DNA of 38,852 bases from Chara braunii. Its lineage: Eukaryota; Streptophyta; Charophyceae; Charales; Characeae. The DNA is taken from assembly GCA_003427395.1 (NCBI GenBank), contig BFEA01000704.1, positions 618,964 through 657,815 on the forward strand, given 5' to 3'. Within the stretch, counting starts at the first letter, position 1. The number at the start of each line of letters is the position of its first letter. The notes under the pieces were generated by a model. That model was not told the origin of the DNA, did no database searches, and saw only the letters and a list, made by a program, of their open reading frames with translations. Shown here piece by piece: positions 19,222-29,710 of this stretch. Both the position numbers and the translations under genes were made by a program.

Positions 19222-20090
19222 TTCTTAGCAATTTTTCTGAGTGTATGAAATCGATGAGCTAGAAAACGGAAGAAGCCAAACTCAACCGAAAGAACAAAGG
19301 TTCCTGTACAAATGGAGAATCAGAACTCTGCATTCGGGCGCAAGTGTACGTATGTGTGCGCAGGTGTGCATACATGTGTGCATGTGGGGTGGAAGGGGGG
19401 GCAGTGCATGTGTGTGGTCGGTGGGCATCTGAGAGAGTGTGAAAACGTGAGTGCACACGCATGAATATGTGTGTGCATATGTGGGTAGCTGGGTGGAGGG
19501 TGGGTCTGAAGGTGGGTGAGTGGGCGGAGGGTGAATGTAAAGGTGGGTGGATGGGAGAACGTTTTAGTCGGAACAAATTTTCTGTGCGCTTTGGCCAGCC
19601 AGACTCGCTGGATGTGAAATCACCCATAGGCTAGGCTACCAGTGTTCCCCCGGGGGGACCCGCCCAGGGTACCTGCGCGAAAGCAAAAGCCGGGCTAATT
19701 TCTTTCTTATTTGTGGGGGCAGAGGGGCGATTTTGCACCCACTCAGATGTGGCAAAATCCAACCTTATCTTTGGATTTGGTGATGTTTCCCGAACGTACG
19801 TCTATGGGGTATAAACGGGTTTCAAAGGGGCTTCATCGGGTTTGAAGGCCTGAACGGGTGTGCAAGAATTTAATGCTTTGTTTTTATTTTTATTTCAAAT
19901 TTCATAACGAGTTTAGGGGTGACACTCAGTCCAAAGTTGTTTGATTTTCAATTCTGCACAACTTCAGTTCATTTTCTTTTTCCACTGGGGCTGTTCGGGC
20001 CCTTGATTGGGACTTTGCCCAGACCTGGCCCAGCTGGGCCAGTCTGAGGCAACCCAGCATCCAGGCTGGTAGCCCATCTCATAGACACAA
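19222..20090. other. Unassigned sequence
   Basis: GT-rich and GGGTGG-rich between 19340 and 19560, then ordinary composition with TTTTATTTTTATTT near 19880. No domain recognised. Confidence 0.5.
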
Positions 20091-20184
20091 GGGGCCTCAC
20101 TCCACCACTCACCAAATATGCAAAATGAGAATGAATCCTCCACAAGAACGTTGAGAGATATAACCACCATAATTTTTGTCTTTC
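20091..20184. repeat. Dispersed repeat family 2, copy 3
   Basis: GGGGCCTCACTCCACCACTC, ACCAAATATGCAAAATGAGA, ATGAATCCTCCACAAGAACG and TTTTTGTCTTT. It follows the family order and is closest to the copy at 28723. Confidence 0.78.
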
Positions 20185-20261
20185 GACGTACAGGACATCT
20201 CACCTTCCAGCCAGATATGTTTTTCCTTTTTGCAAGAGTGACTGCGTTGAGATATCGTGCC

Positions 20262-20372
20262 TTGCTGCGCCACTCACAGAATGCGCAAACTGAGAACGTA
20301 TCTCCCGCTAGAACATGGAAAGACACACCTGCCATATTTCTGTCTTTTTCACATTTGGTGAGTGGTGAGGGG
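20262..20372. repeat. Dispersed repeat family 2, copy 4 (foldback)
   Basis: CTGCGCCACTCACAGAATGC, GCTAGAACATGGAAAGACAC and CATATTTCTGTCTTTTTCAC, closing with ATTTGGTGAGTGGTG. The two ends are inverted repeats of the form CCACTCAC(C)AAATG(T/C)GCAAA. Confidence 0.8.
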
Positions 20373-20460
20373 AGGTCCATCATCGTTGAACTGACCGGCC
20401 CGGGGCGTCCATAATTTCACTTCTTATCTGGACCATTTCTCAATTTATGTGTGTCATCTA

Positions 20461-20535
20461 TTCGCAGGCCCTAGCTCAGTTGGTGCACCCATGAACCGTT
20501 GAAATCCAGACTTGCACTCGCCCGGATCAAACTAG
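20461..20535 (+). mobile_element. tRNA-derived SINE-like head
   Basis: GCAGGCCCTAGCTCAGTTGG contains a canonical tRNA A box (TAGCTCAGTTGG, 20472-20483), followed by TGCACCCATGAACCGTTGAA. A degenerate B box (CGGATCAAAC) lies at about 20523. A tRNA gene was considered, but acceptor and TpsiC stems do not form. The same head recurs in reverse at 21785-21860 and 16410-16470. Confidence 0.6.
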
Positions 20536-20706
20536 AATGAGATAAAACAATACCTAGGGCTGGTCAGTTGGACGATGATATCAAGGACGCAACCCTTTTT
20601 AAGCGAAGAGAGAGAAAGAGGAAGCAGCTGAGAGAAAAAAGAGGGAGAGGATTTTCTAAGTTCTAACTAAAACAAATTATTATTACTAACAACTAATAAC
20701 AAGGTT

Positions 20707-20999
20707 ACCCAAGTTCAGGTTCAGCCAAACTTTTCACTGAATGTCCGAGCGTTCGTGCCCCCCTGGCAAGATGTTCGACCAAATACCGAACTTTGATCTT
20801 TTTTATCTTTTTTCTTCTTAAACCACGAGTACACGTGCACCTGAGCAGGAGTTCCCAAGTTCGGGTTCAGCCGAACTTGTCCTACATTTGGCCCTACCTG
20901 CCACGACGTTTGGCTGAATGCCAAACTTTGTTCTTTTTTATCTTTTTTTTCTTAACCACCAGTACACGGACACCTGAGGCCGTGCGGCTGACACCGAAG
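20707..20999. repeat. 146-bp tandem duplication (2 copies)
   Basis: CCCAAGTTCAGGTTCAGCCA at 20709 recurs as CCCAAGTTCGGGTTCAGCCG near 20854. Each unit ends with TTTTTTATC, a T/C tract, then TTAA(A)CCAC(G/C)AGTACAC. The unit ends resemble the terminus of MITE family 1, so this may be an array of its diverged relatives. Confidence 0.82.
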
Positions 21000-21240
21000 T
21001 TTTGGAGGCCTGAAACACGATGCCAGCCATTGATAATTTTTATCAACCGCGCACACCAGCCTGGATTGTTGCGGTGCAAAAGTGTGGTTCAGACTAAATG
21101 CTTTTGCAAGTTTTTTTTTTTTTTTTGGCCGATCCGTTGGGGCCTATACTACCCTGCTGTTGTTGTTTTATTTTAAGAAAAAAAATCATTAAGGGGTAGG
21201 GGCGCATTGCCAACCGAACACGATCGACAGCCCTCTCTGC

Positions 21241-21458
21241 CCACGATGTGTGCTTGTGTGCGTGTCTGTTATCATATCCGCTATACACTCAAAAAAAAAG
21301 TGTGTGTGTATGTGTGCGTGTTAGTTATAAATTTCCCCCAGCCCCCTCCGCCCACGATGTGTGCGTGTGTGCGTGTCTGTTATCATATCCGCTATACACT
21401 CGAAAAAAGTGTGTGTGTGTGTATTTGTGTGTGTTAGTTATAAATTTCCCCCACAACA
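21241..21458. repeat. 111-bp tandem duplication (2 copies)
   Basis: CCACGATGTGTGCTTGTGTG to TTATAAATTTCCCCCA starts at 21241 and 21352. The copies differ mainly in their A-run and GT-run lengths. Confidence 0.95.
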
Positions 21459-21784
21459 GCCCCAATTCCACCCAGATGAGTAGATTCAGAGTCGAAGCAG
21501 CTTTCATCATATTGCACACCATGACAGCACTTGAGTTGCGATAGTCCAACAATGAAGCAATTTTACAACGAGACCATTTTACCTCTTTAGCGAGCAAAAT
21601 AGCCCCCGAGCGTTCCGGGAAACTTTGACCCCTCCTAAACGGTCGGAAATGTAACGCTGATTATTTAAATAATAAACTAAGACCATATTCTTCTCTCAAT
21701 TCACCTTTCACTACCTACCGACCACTATTCCTAATGCTACACATCCCGAAGAACTTCAGAATTACTTTTATTTTTTATTCCGCT

Positions 21785-21860
21785 CGTCTGGTTGCATCTG
21801 GATTCGAACTCAGGGCCGTACTTCAACAGGTCATGGGTGTAACAACAGCTAGCCCCCCTG
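21785..21860 (-). mobile_element. tRNA-derived SINE-like head
   Basis: On the minus strand GGGGGGCTAGCTGTTGTTAC (A-box region, 21841-21857) is followed by CCCATGACCTGTTGAAGTAC and then AGTTCGAATCC (21800-21810), an almost perfect B box. The order and spacing match the copies at 16410 and 20461. Confidence 0.6.
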
Positions 21861-22690
21861 GCCCACACATTTTGGCCTCCACACCATATACCCATTCACA
21901 ACAAAAGACGACGAAGGGTACAACTTGCCGCACCAAATTCGTGAAAAGAAAAGCAAAACGTCGTGACCCACGAACAAAAGCAAACACATAACGCAAATGC
22001 CACCCTACAAATGGATGATGCAAAAACATATTGAACATAGAGACCGCAATCCGCAGAAAGAAAATGTTCCCGTTGCACCGCCAAAACAAAACAATCCGCC
22101 AAGATCAGCGATCACACGGCCGACACTCAAAGTTGCCAGTGCCGTACACACACAGCCAAGGAGAGATGATTATTTTGTAGACATAACATTGGACAAAGAG
22201 GCCAAAAATCCAGTCCTAACCCACTAACTAGTTTAAAATCTGAGGGGGAAGTAAGTGTGCCTTGAACATACACACAAAATGGACCATGACCTTATTCACT
22301 AAGGGGAAGCAACATCATAAAGAACAATTGCAGTACCTGCGCCTGCTACCCTGCGCACACCCGAGGGTTAACCCGGTCCGGCACACAGGTTGAGCCTACC
22401 GGAGGTCGACAGTCCTCGGGAGTGGCCAAAACGCTTTACGTTTTGCAGTTTTGGGAATTGTTATCTTCTACAATAAAACCATCTGAAAAACATCATAGAT
22501 GTAGAGTAGATGCTGCTGAATAAGGGGAAAATATTGTAAATATGAAAAAAAGGAGGTTTGCCCACAAAACGGTTTGAAGTAAGCCGGACACAAATGGTTG
22601 CCACTGGCAGGCCTGATGACCACTTTTGTTCTGTAGTTGAAAGGTGTGCAATATTGAGCACTTGGAAAATGAGACAGATAGGTGCTGGAG
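21861..22690. other. Unassigned sequence
   Basis: A + strand stretch at 21997-22227 (77 codons, ending DDYFVDITLDKEAKNPVLTH) has protein-like composition but no recognisable domain and ends before a non-coding A/G-rich stretch. Nothing else is identified. Confidence 0.45.
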
Positions 22691-22696
22691 GGTTAA

Positions 22697-22883
22697 ACCA
22701 CCAGTACTTCCAAGCCTCTTTTTCCCCATGCTCGAAATGCCCTGCATGCCAAAAAAAACGAAACTGCAGGGGCTTCCTTTAGGCTGGTGCCGCCAGCCAT
22801 TTTGCTCCAGCAGCTGACCCCCGAAAGTTGCCGCGTGCATAGAGCCAAGTTGCAGAGACATGGCTGGGAAACGTACTGGTGGT
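22697..22883 (-). mobile_element. MITE family 1, dispersed copy A
   Basis: ACCACCAGTAC (22697-22707) and its exact complement GTACTGGTGGT (22873-22883) are the termini of a 187-bp unit, with TTAA before it and TCAA after it. The inner parts are also inverted (CTTCCAAGCC against GGCTGGGAAAC). A central GCTGGTGCCGCCAGCC palindrome is shared with the other copies. There is no coding capacity. Confidence 0.88.
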
Positions 22884-23123
22884 TCAATACGTGTACCGTG
22901 GAACGAAGGGAAATGGTCGCCTTACCTCAGAACACTGCATGCAGGAAAGCAGAGAAGTACTTAGGTGATGTTAATCCTTGTTCATCATGGAACAACATTT
23001 CCCCACTTCTTGTATCTAGTGTGCAGGTGACAATCCAACCAACCACAGTTGCATACCTTACCAACTTTCCTTATTAGGACTGTTAGCTTCTTTGTTTGAC
23101 AGGACAGAACAATCAGCACATTC

Positions 23124-23240
23124 CTCATAGCAGTGGGGTAGGGACTGCCGATGTAGTGATTCATACCTCAAGTGTGAATAGCTCATAGCAGTAGGGTCAA
23201 GACACAGAATGTATTGGTTCATACCTCAAGAGTGAATATA
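23124..23240. repeat. 58-bp tandem duplication
   Basis: CTCATAGCAGTGGGGTAGGG to TCATACCTCAAGTGTGAATA at 23124 recurs at 23182 with several substitutions. Confidence 0.88.
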
Positions 23241-23957
23241 CCAGAGCTTTTATCCCCTTTCTCCTCTTCACACTTCCGTTGTCAGCAGCCTCTTGGGAAT
23301 CTTACACAGTCCCGGCGATAATCCCATAGCATACAAGGAGCTTCCACCAGGTATAGCAATGGCGGCACCCGCTAAGCGGCTGACGCTCAAGAAGTGACAA
23401 CGGAATTATCTAACAGCCAGTTCCATGTCGCAACGACCAGAAAAGTTAACGTCTGCCCGGCTGCTGGTTGCCCTTACTAAAGGACAAGCTCTTGGAGGAA
23501 GACAGCCCAACATAATGGACCTTGAAATCTAGTGCATGCCCAGTTGCAAAGGATCGCCTAAAGTTTAGATGTCAGCTCGGGAATAGTTGTCAGTATGTAC
23601 TATTATTCATGGAAGAACAACATCGTGCACCTAACGAAATGAGTTTTGTCAAATCTGCTTGACCACTTTCACAACAATTTCCACTCTCTTCATCATAGTT
23701 AACGAATGCATGGGCAAGCCATGTTGCATGTTACACATGATCCAATGGAGATCACATGTCTAGTGTCAATATCAAATGCATCACAACAGCACCATCATGG
23801 CTCTCCATAATTCTCCAGGTGAAACATGTATCGGCTGTGCTCTGCGATGCTTTTATTACTCGAGTTACAGCCACCAATAGCAACCACCAAGAACAGAAAA
23901 GTCTGGACAAAGGGTATTAGGAGAGTGTAACCATGTGGTTGTACGACAGTCATCAGA
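23241..23957. other. Unassigned sequence
   Basis: No repeat family or domain recognised. If the minus-strand exon at 23962-24685 is real, this would be intron or 3' flank of that gene. Confidence 0.45.
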
Positions 23958-24685
23958 TTACCTTGTCAAGGGCATCGCTTCAAGAACACCCTTCGCCAGA
24001 CCAGCTTCCCGCACTGTGCTGGCCCCCGCCTGTGCCTGCTCTGCGATAACTGTTTGGTTGTCTCGCGATTGTTCCACATTACGACGTTCTCTTTTGGAAG
24101 AGGCCGTTTTTTTCATCGATTGAATGGGACATCTACTTGACAGTGGAAACTTCACGATCAAGTCTTCTAAAGTTGCACAGACGTCTGCGACACGATTACA
24201 TTGATCCCAAGACTCCCCCATTTCATCTGGCTTCTGCACAAGGCTTCCTTCAATGAGATCCTCTTCCAGCGCTTCCGCAGCCTCCTCTCCGAAAAACTCT
24301 ACCAAGAGGGATGGCATCCACGACTTCGGGTCGCTTACTGCCCATCGCCGCCCATCTTTCAGTCCCCATGGGCAGAGTTCACGCAGCTCATTGCTCGACC
24401 TCGGAGGTATGGCCAAACATTGGTTTTCTGTGCACTGTTTTCGGCCACTCGGAGTTTCACCAACCTTGTCACATTCCCCACAGCTTTCGTAATCCAAATT
24501 TTCTATGCGCCGCCTTTTGTTGCTACTTCGCTCAGATTCAGAGTTGGAATCCCCGAAGCAGACTTCTTGCATTCTCGAACCCTTCCTTCGCTTCTTCCGC
24601 GCAGGTGTGCAATTTATGATTCTATTCTCCCATCTCTGGACCTCCTGATGTTCTTTCCACCATAAATCAACAAACTCCCGATGGA
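23958..24685 (-). CDS. Unrecognised protein, probable exon of a host gene
   Basis: The longest non-repetitive open frame outside the retroelements. From the first ATG (24572) it gives 204 residues; the frame is also open upstream to about 24704 with a plausible protein (REFVDLWWKEHQEVQRWENR). It has a very basic stretch ARKKRRKGSR just before the ATG and SSNKRRRIENLDYE near residue 16, both like nuclear localisation signals, then an acidic part (LLVEFFGEEAAEALEEDLIE, about residues 90-110). No known domain is recognised. A possible splice acceptor is at 24686 (TTCGTTGGTGCAG|TCCAT) and a possible donor at 23961 (ACAAG|GTAATC, directly before the stop), so the exon may be about 724 nt. The basic stretches suggest, but do not show, a nuclear protein. 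Alternatively it could derive from an unrecognised transposon. Confidence 0.5.
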
Positions 24686-24832
24686 CTGCACCAACGAAGA
24701 AATGCAGTTCCCATCAAAAATCAGATCATAACCACCGTAGAAATCTTCGAATACAAGCATTACTCTTGGAACACAACGTAACTCGCCAGCATTAGCTCTC
24801 CTCAACAATAAAATTGAATCAGTCCTAGGCAA
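24686..24832 (-). CDS. Possible upstream continuation of the unrecognised minus-strand gene
   Basis: A different minus-strand frame stays open just upstream and encodes RTDSILLLRRANAGELRCVP followed by VFEDFYGGYDLIFDGNCISS. Its composition is protein-like and it overlaps the start of the larger open frame. It could be the same gene after a frameshift or an alternative exon. No domain is recognised. Confidence 0.3.
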
Positions 24833-25104
24833 ACCAGCGGCCTATCCCATCCCAAACATTCGCAAGCAATGAATTATTGAAAATTAACCATCCGATCACC
24901 CCCATTTGCAAAAACTAGCCCTCACAGAGCAGAAGCATCACCTTATGGGTATTGGGATTGGCTCGCATCCGGTATGTTTGGGTGGAGATAGCACCCACAC
25001 CAACTATCATCCCCAATGAGCCAAAGACGATTAACTAGTGACTGTGTTCTCAAGAGAGGGCTACGTTAGCCAATCTCCCTCCGTCTGGGTGGTTCGGACC
25101 ATTG

Positions 25105-25261
25105 TTTAAAGCACCAGTACATGGCCCCAGGCAATTGGAGAACCTGTTTTGAGCCTCTCCGAAAATCAACGAGGCCCAGCGCCGTAGATTAAATGAATCG
25201 GCGGCGGGCGGCCTCCGAAAGGAGCCCGCGGCCTATAGATGGCATGTACTGGTGCTTTAAA
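25105..25261. mobile_element. MITE with perfect 19-bp terminal inverted repeats
   Basis: TTTAAAGCACCAGTACATG (25105-25123) and CATGTACTGGTGCTTTAAA (25243-25261) are exact reverse complements around a 119-bp interior. The termini resemble family 1 (CCACCAGTAC against GCACCAGTAC) and both ends lie at TTAA. The inside has a CTCCGAAAGGAG hairpin with flanking GC-rich arms and differs from family 1, so this is a related but separate subfamily. Perfect ends suggest relatively recent activity. GGTTCGGACC and its imperfect complement GGTCCAAACC flank it on either side. Confidence 0.9.
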
Positions 25262-26700
25262 ATCATCCCTACCAGTCTATAGCATTCAGGGCTCGAACGG
25301 TCCAAACCAACAAGCACTTGCGTACACTGACAGTCCGTGGAGATCAAAGGCAAGCTCCAAGGACAAGCTCTTGATAGATTCAATTATTCTCCACCTGATG
25401 GGGCAAAACCAGGCATAACATCACCCACCCTTCTTGATCCAAGTGGTACCAACCAGTTGGACAATCAATGCAAAATTGCACGCACACGGCAAGGCTAGGT
25501 TCAAGAACAGCATGCTGCATTGACAGCAGCTGCCTCAAGAAAAATACGACGGAAGTGATCTCAGTCAGACTCAATGTGAAAAGAAGAGATACAAAACTGA
25601 ATGGAGTCGAGCTCATAGACTCAGGCCGGCAATGGCAAAACACATGGCTGCACACACTTGTGGCTGCACACATGCTCTTTTACTCGTGTAAGTGACAATC
25701 ACCAGAAAACTGGTTTCTTTCGGCTGGCCAGAGAGAGTCATGACCAACGCCCAGAGAATATGTCGACGAGGGCGCACAGCACTTCGTGTATCCCACACGC
25801 CATGCTCCTGGAAAAACTGTGAGAAGAACCATACCAGTCGATGCGAGAAAACGCATGCCTACCACCAAGGATGGTCAGTATAGTTGCTGGTGATTATCTA
25901 CAACGAACGCAGTCACTAGCATCAATGATCGCTCAGTAAGCACATTCGAACAAAACCATGGAGGGATTGCTTGGTGCTGCCAAGAAGCTAGGGCTACCCT
26001 TCTTCTAGACCCACGCTATGTTACAGCAGTTAAGAGTATCCATGACATGTGCTTTCCACTCTTGACTGCGCGAGTGCGCTGACTATATACACTACCTGAA
26101 ATTCACATCCACAGCATATGGTCACCATTCACTCTTGAACAGGCCTTATTTGGATGTTCCAATTGGAACCCTGGCTCCTACTCTAGCATCAGCTACCTCA
26201 ACTAAACTCTCGAGACTTGCCATCAACCTCTTCATTCAAGAAGAATTGGTACTTCCCTGAAGTATTGCCCATACTTATCGGTTTGAGCATGGGAGGCAAA
26301 GGGAGAAGGGTGGGGTGAGGGAAAGGTTGTAGTGCCGTGGCTGAATGATAACTAAATAATACACAGACTCAGCACATGTTCACAACAGAACACATATCCT
26401 ATGGGGACGGCTAGCCAATGTAAGCATTGGAAACTTTCATCTCCAACCCATTTCCCACGTGAAACAAAACAACGAAAACCCACATCTCAGATCACTGTCC
26501 CATCGGCTGGCATAATATGCTTCTTCATTTCTCACCAGTCTTTCGCATCTCTGGAGGCACTATTACAGGACCTCTAGTTGGAAAAAGATGCATCCCCCGA
26601 CAACCGCCTATCTCTACCTGTATGAAGTAATACTTCTGAACAATCAAACATAGCCCCAATTCTACACTATCAAGTACTTTATGTTAGGGGCTGCCCACAC
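25262..26700. other. Unassigned sequence
   Basis: Ordinary composition. Short open frames on both strands without domains, and no repeat family member that I can see. Confidence 0.5.
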
Positions 26701-27701
26701 AGCGCGCGGCTGTGGGGTGAAGCACAAGGTTACGACCTGCCATCGTTGCGGTCAACAATGCCAAGCGAAACTCACTCACGGATCGCACTTTGCAATGTGG
26801 AAAATAGGCCTGAAGCTTCTGCGAGTGGCATGTTTTCAATGGACGGAGAAGAGGATCCGTAGGATCTCAGTCTATTTTGCAATCACCAACTCTGTTTCAG
26901 TCAGAAATCCGTCAACGTTCGTTTGAGAACATATAAATCAGTTTGCAAATCGGCCTACTTTCCATTGTGGGTAGACTACACTCTATTTCAGGAAAGCCCG
27001 TTAAACGGCCAGTTCAACTGAAGCTAAGTTTGTGTCCTGCCTGGAGACGCGGCAAAAACATGCTGCTTCGGGAAAACTGGGGGGGGACAGAGTTCGCAAA
27101 ATTCTGAGTACCCCAACATTGGCTATTTCTAGTTCTAATTTCCAGCATAAAAATTCCAAAAAAAATTGGGGATGTTGCTTCGTATATTACTCCGCATCAG
27201 CAGGGGAAAAAAAATAATAATAAACAAAACTGATTTGGCCCATGAGAAAATATTTGTGCCAAACTGAATGCATATTTCAATTGAAGCCAGTGTGCCCCAG
27301 TGGGAGTGATGTTTCAGGCTGGGCAGGCTCGGACGGTGGTTTATTTTTTGGTTCATAAACTTTGGCTTGGGAGAACTGGTTGTTTAATCCTCCTTCTGGA
27401 ATATTGGCATGCCACCGTTGCTATTCAGCATGACCAAGACTGACTAGACAGCATCACATATACTCCTCGCCTGTCTTCATAATGAGGGACCGTTGACTAG
27501 CCGAAAGAGCCTGGCCTTTTCCTAATGCTCCAAACCGAAAGGATTGATCAGCTACCTTCCAACGTCTGAAGTCCTGCTCAGCTACCTCAAACATCAAACC
27601 GATTCCAGGAATGTTTGGCCCCCTTCCCGTGTACCTAATACTCCCAACCTGCCTTTCGACACCCAATGAGTGAATTTCAAGATGCACCTCCCCCCCCTCC
27701 C

Positions 27702-27706
<5 letters not shown>
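26701..27706. other. Unassigned sequence
   Basis: A + strand stretch at 26681-26926 has CHRCGQQC but not the spacing of a CCHC knuckle. Towards 27670-27706 it becomes C-rich before the CT array. Confidence 0.5.
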
Positions 27707-27754
<48 letters not shown>

Positions 27755-27755
27755 N

Positions 27756-27850
<95 letters not shown>
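27707..27850. repeat. Compound (CT)n(GT)n microsatellite with one N
   Basis: CT array 27707-27811 with a single undetermined base at 27755, then GT to 27850. The lone N probably marks a consensus failure inside the array. Confidence 0.97.
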
Positions 27851-27851
<1 letters not shown>

Positions 27852-28722
27852 CACTACTCACCTTTCCCTAACCACAACTGCCTCGAAGGCTCGTGATTCG
27901 TCATCATGAATCAAATAGATGTGCAGAATCTCAACTCCATTTGATGGATGCATGCTAAACAGTACCTTAGCAAAAGCCCTCAACCACCTTACACAAACCA
28001 GTAGCTGTGAATCCCTCTTTTCAGCATGCTAGGGTATCGGCCACCCCTCTTGATGAACAAGTTCAGTAGGTAATCATGAAGTATCGGTAATTTGAGAGAC
28101 TTCTAGCAAAAGTTTGAGCCACCTCTAACCCCAACCCTATTTTGTCCAACTTAATGCTTTTCCAGACTTGGAGCACCCAACCTGGAAGTTTTAGGCCCAC
28201 CAGCCGACAATACATGTACTTCACGTACCAGGATTTGCTATTACCAGCCAGATTTCTTTTCTTGATTTTCTTAATACTTTTCCCAACAGATCAGCAATCC
28301 AGCACCTAAACTCGTGATATTCGCCAGAACTTCTGTGAAAAAGTACGAGGACGAAAAACCAGTGAAGTCGGCACAAGCACAATTCTTCACCCTGCCATCA
28401 GGCCGATAGGCCAACCTCGCCCATGGTCAGGGTGTCTATCATCACAGGGCTCAACTGACGTTGGGGCCAGTAATGGTCAGACGGTCCTGTGCATCTCCAA
28501 GCACATGGGTTCTGGCACCTTGCAACTTAGCAGGTGGAAGCTTTACATATGCGTCCATCCTTTCAAGGGGCATTTACTCCCATGCCAACGAAAACAGGTC
28601 TCAAAAGTCCCAAAAAGAGGATAAACAGCTTCTGGGAGGCTATGCAGTGACTTGGTTCGCACTTGGTCAGAGCACCACTTTGCTTGTCCAGCACTACTGG
28701 CATGGCCATGTCATCATTTGTG
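27851..28722. other. Unassigned sequence
   Basis: No domain or repeat recognised. Confidence 0.5.
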
Positions 28723-28800
28723 ACAATGGGCCTCGCTCCACTACTCACCAAATGTGCAAAATGATAATGAATCTTCCCCTAGGACATGGAAAGATAGAGA
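28723..28800. repeat. Dispersed repeat family 2, copy 5 (truncated)
   Basis: TGGGCCTCGCTCCACTACTC, ACCAAATGTGCAAAATGATA, ATGAATCTTCCCCTAGGACA, TGGAAAGATAGA. The right half with the inverted end is missing. Confidence 0.78.
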
Positions 28801-29348
28801 AGTGGAGCAAGCCCCCATGTCCGCTTATAAGGGCAGGCCGTACAAGACCCCTTCAAAATGACTAGCAGTCAGCTCAGCCTGCTGGTGCCTTCAAGGACAA
28901 TTTCCTTCCCTCAAAGCTTAGCAAAAGAGAGGACCCACCTAAACTAGAACCCCAACCAACAGTCAAAAGCAGATTTTTCCAGAGTACATAATGTACCCAG
29001 AAAACACTTGCCTTGCTTGCAAAGTTCATAGCCTATGTACATAGCACTACTGAGCTGCAGTCTCACCTCTTTGCTTGTAAGGAGCAGCAGCCTCACTCCA
29101 GTACAAGTAATGCAGTTACTTGTCAGATGTTGTCCCCACTAAATGCCAATAAGCTGCAGCGTCATGCGCTTGAACCCGAGTACAAACCAAACAAGCATAG
29201 CTGGATCAAAGTTCTGAGAAAAGTCGGGTCAATGGGACTTATTATTGTGCTGTTGGCAGAGCTACAGTGCACAAATTGTCCAAGTTATCACCGTTCCTCA
29301 AATAGTTAGGCTGCTTGCATCTTGTTCTGTAGAAAGGGATACGGACCC
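28801..29348. other. Unassigned sequence
   Basis: A + strand stretch at 29013-29309 is open but unrecognised; nothing else is seen. Confidence 0.5.
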
Positions 29349-29352
29349 TTAA

Positions 29353-29541
29353 ACCACAAGCACGTTTCCCAGCCATTTTCCTCCAACGCGGCCGTGCTCC
29401 TGCTGCAAGTTTCCGAGGTCGGCCTACCAGGGCGAAATAGCTGGCGATGCCGGCCAAAAGAACACCCGTGCCAGTTCTCTTTTCTTTTGCATGCAGGGCA
29501 TTTACAGGCTCGGCAAGCAAAGGGTCAAAAGTACAGCTGGT
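29353..29541 (+). mobile_element. MITE family 1, dispersed copy B
   Basis: ACCACAAGCACGTTTCCCAG (start) and AAAAGTACAGCTGGT (end) are diverged family 1 termini, with TTAA before and TCAA after, as in copy A. Internal landmarks GGCCGTGC, TTTCCGAGGTCGGCCTACCA and AGCTGGCGATGCCGGCCAAA match array unit D in the same orientation. Length 189 bp. Confidence 0.82.
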
Positions 29542-29618
29542 TCAACCATACGACGCCGTGTTTCAGCCGCCGAAGGTTGGAGCGAACAGAGGCTTTGTTG
29601 CCAAACAGATTTGCCATC

Positions 29619-29690
29619 GATGACACTCATTCATCTATTCGAGGCAAAGGGATTTGCTATACATGACACTCATTCATCTATTCGAGGCAA
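29619..29690. repeat. 43-bp tandem duplication
   Basis: ATGACACTCATTCATCTATT (then CGAGGCAAA) occurs at about 29620 and 29663. The shared part is identical. Confidence 0.94.
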
Positions 29691-29710
29691 AGAGCACACA
29701 TCTTCCATGC

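Noticed and set aside
20461-20535. Functional tRNA gene
   Set aside because: The A box is canonical, but acceptor and T stems do not pair and the B box is degenerate; related copies occur elsewhere as repeats.
21997-22227. Retroelement gag or pol fragment
   Set aside because: Composition is plausible, but no protease, knuckle or other motif is present and the flanks do not continue.
26681-26926. Zinc-knuckle protein (CHRCGQQC)
   Set aside because: Spacing does not fit CX2CX4HX4C, and the frame has no other supporting feature.
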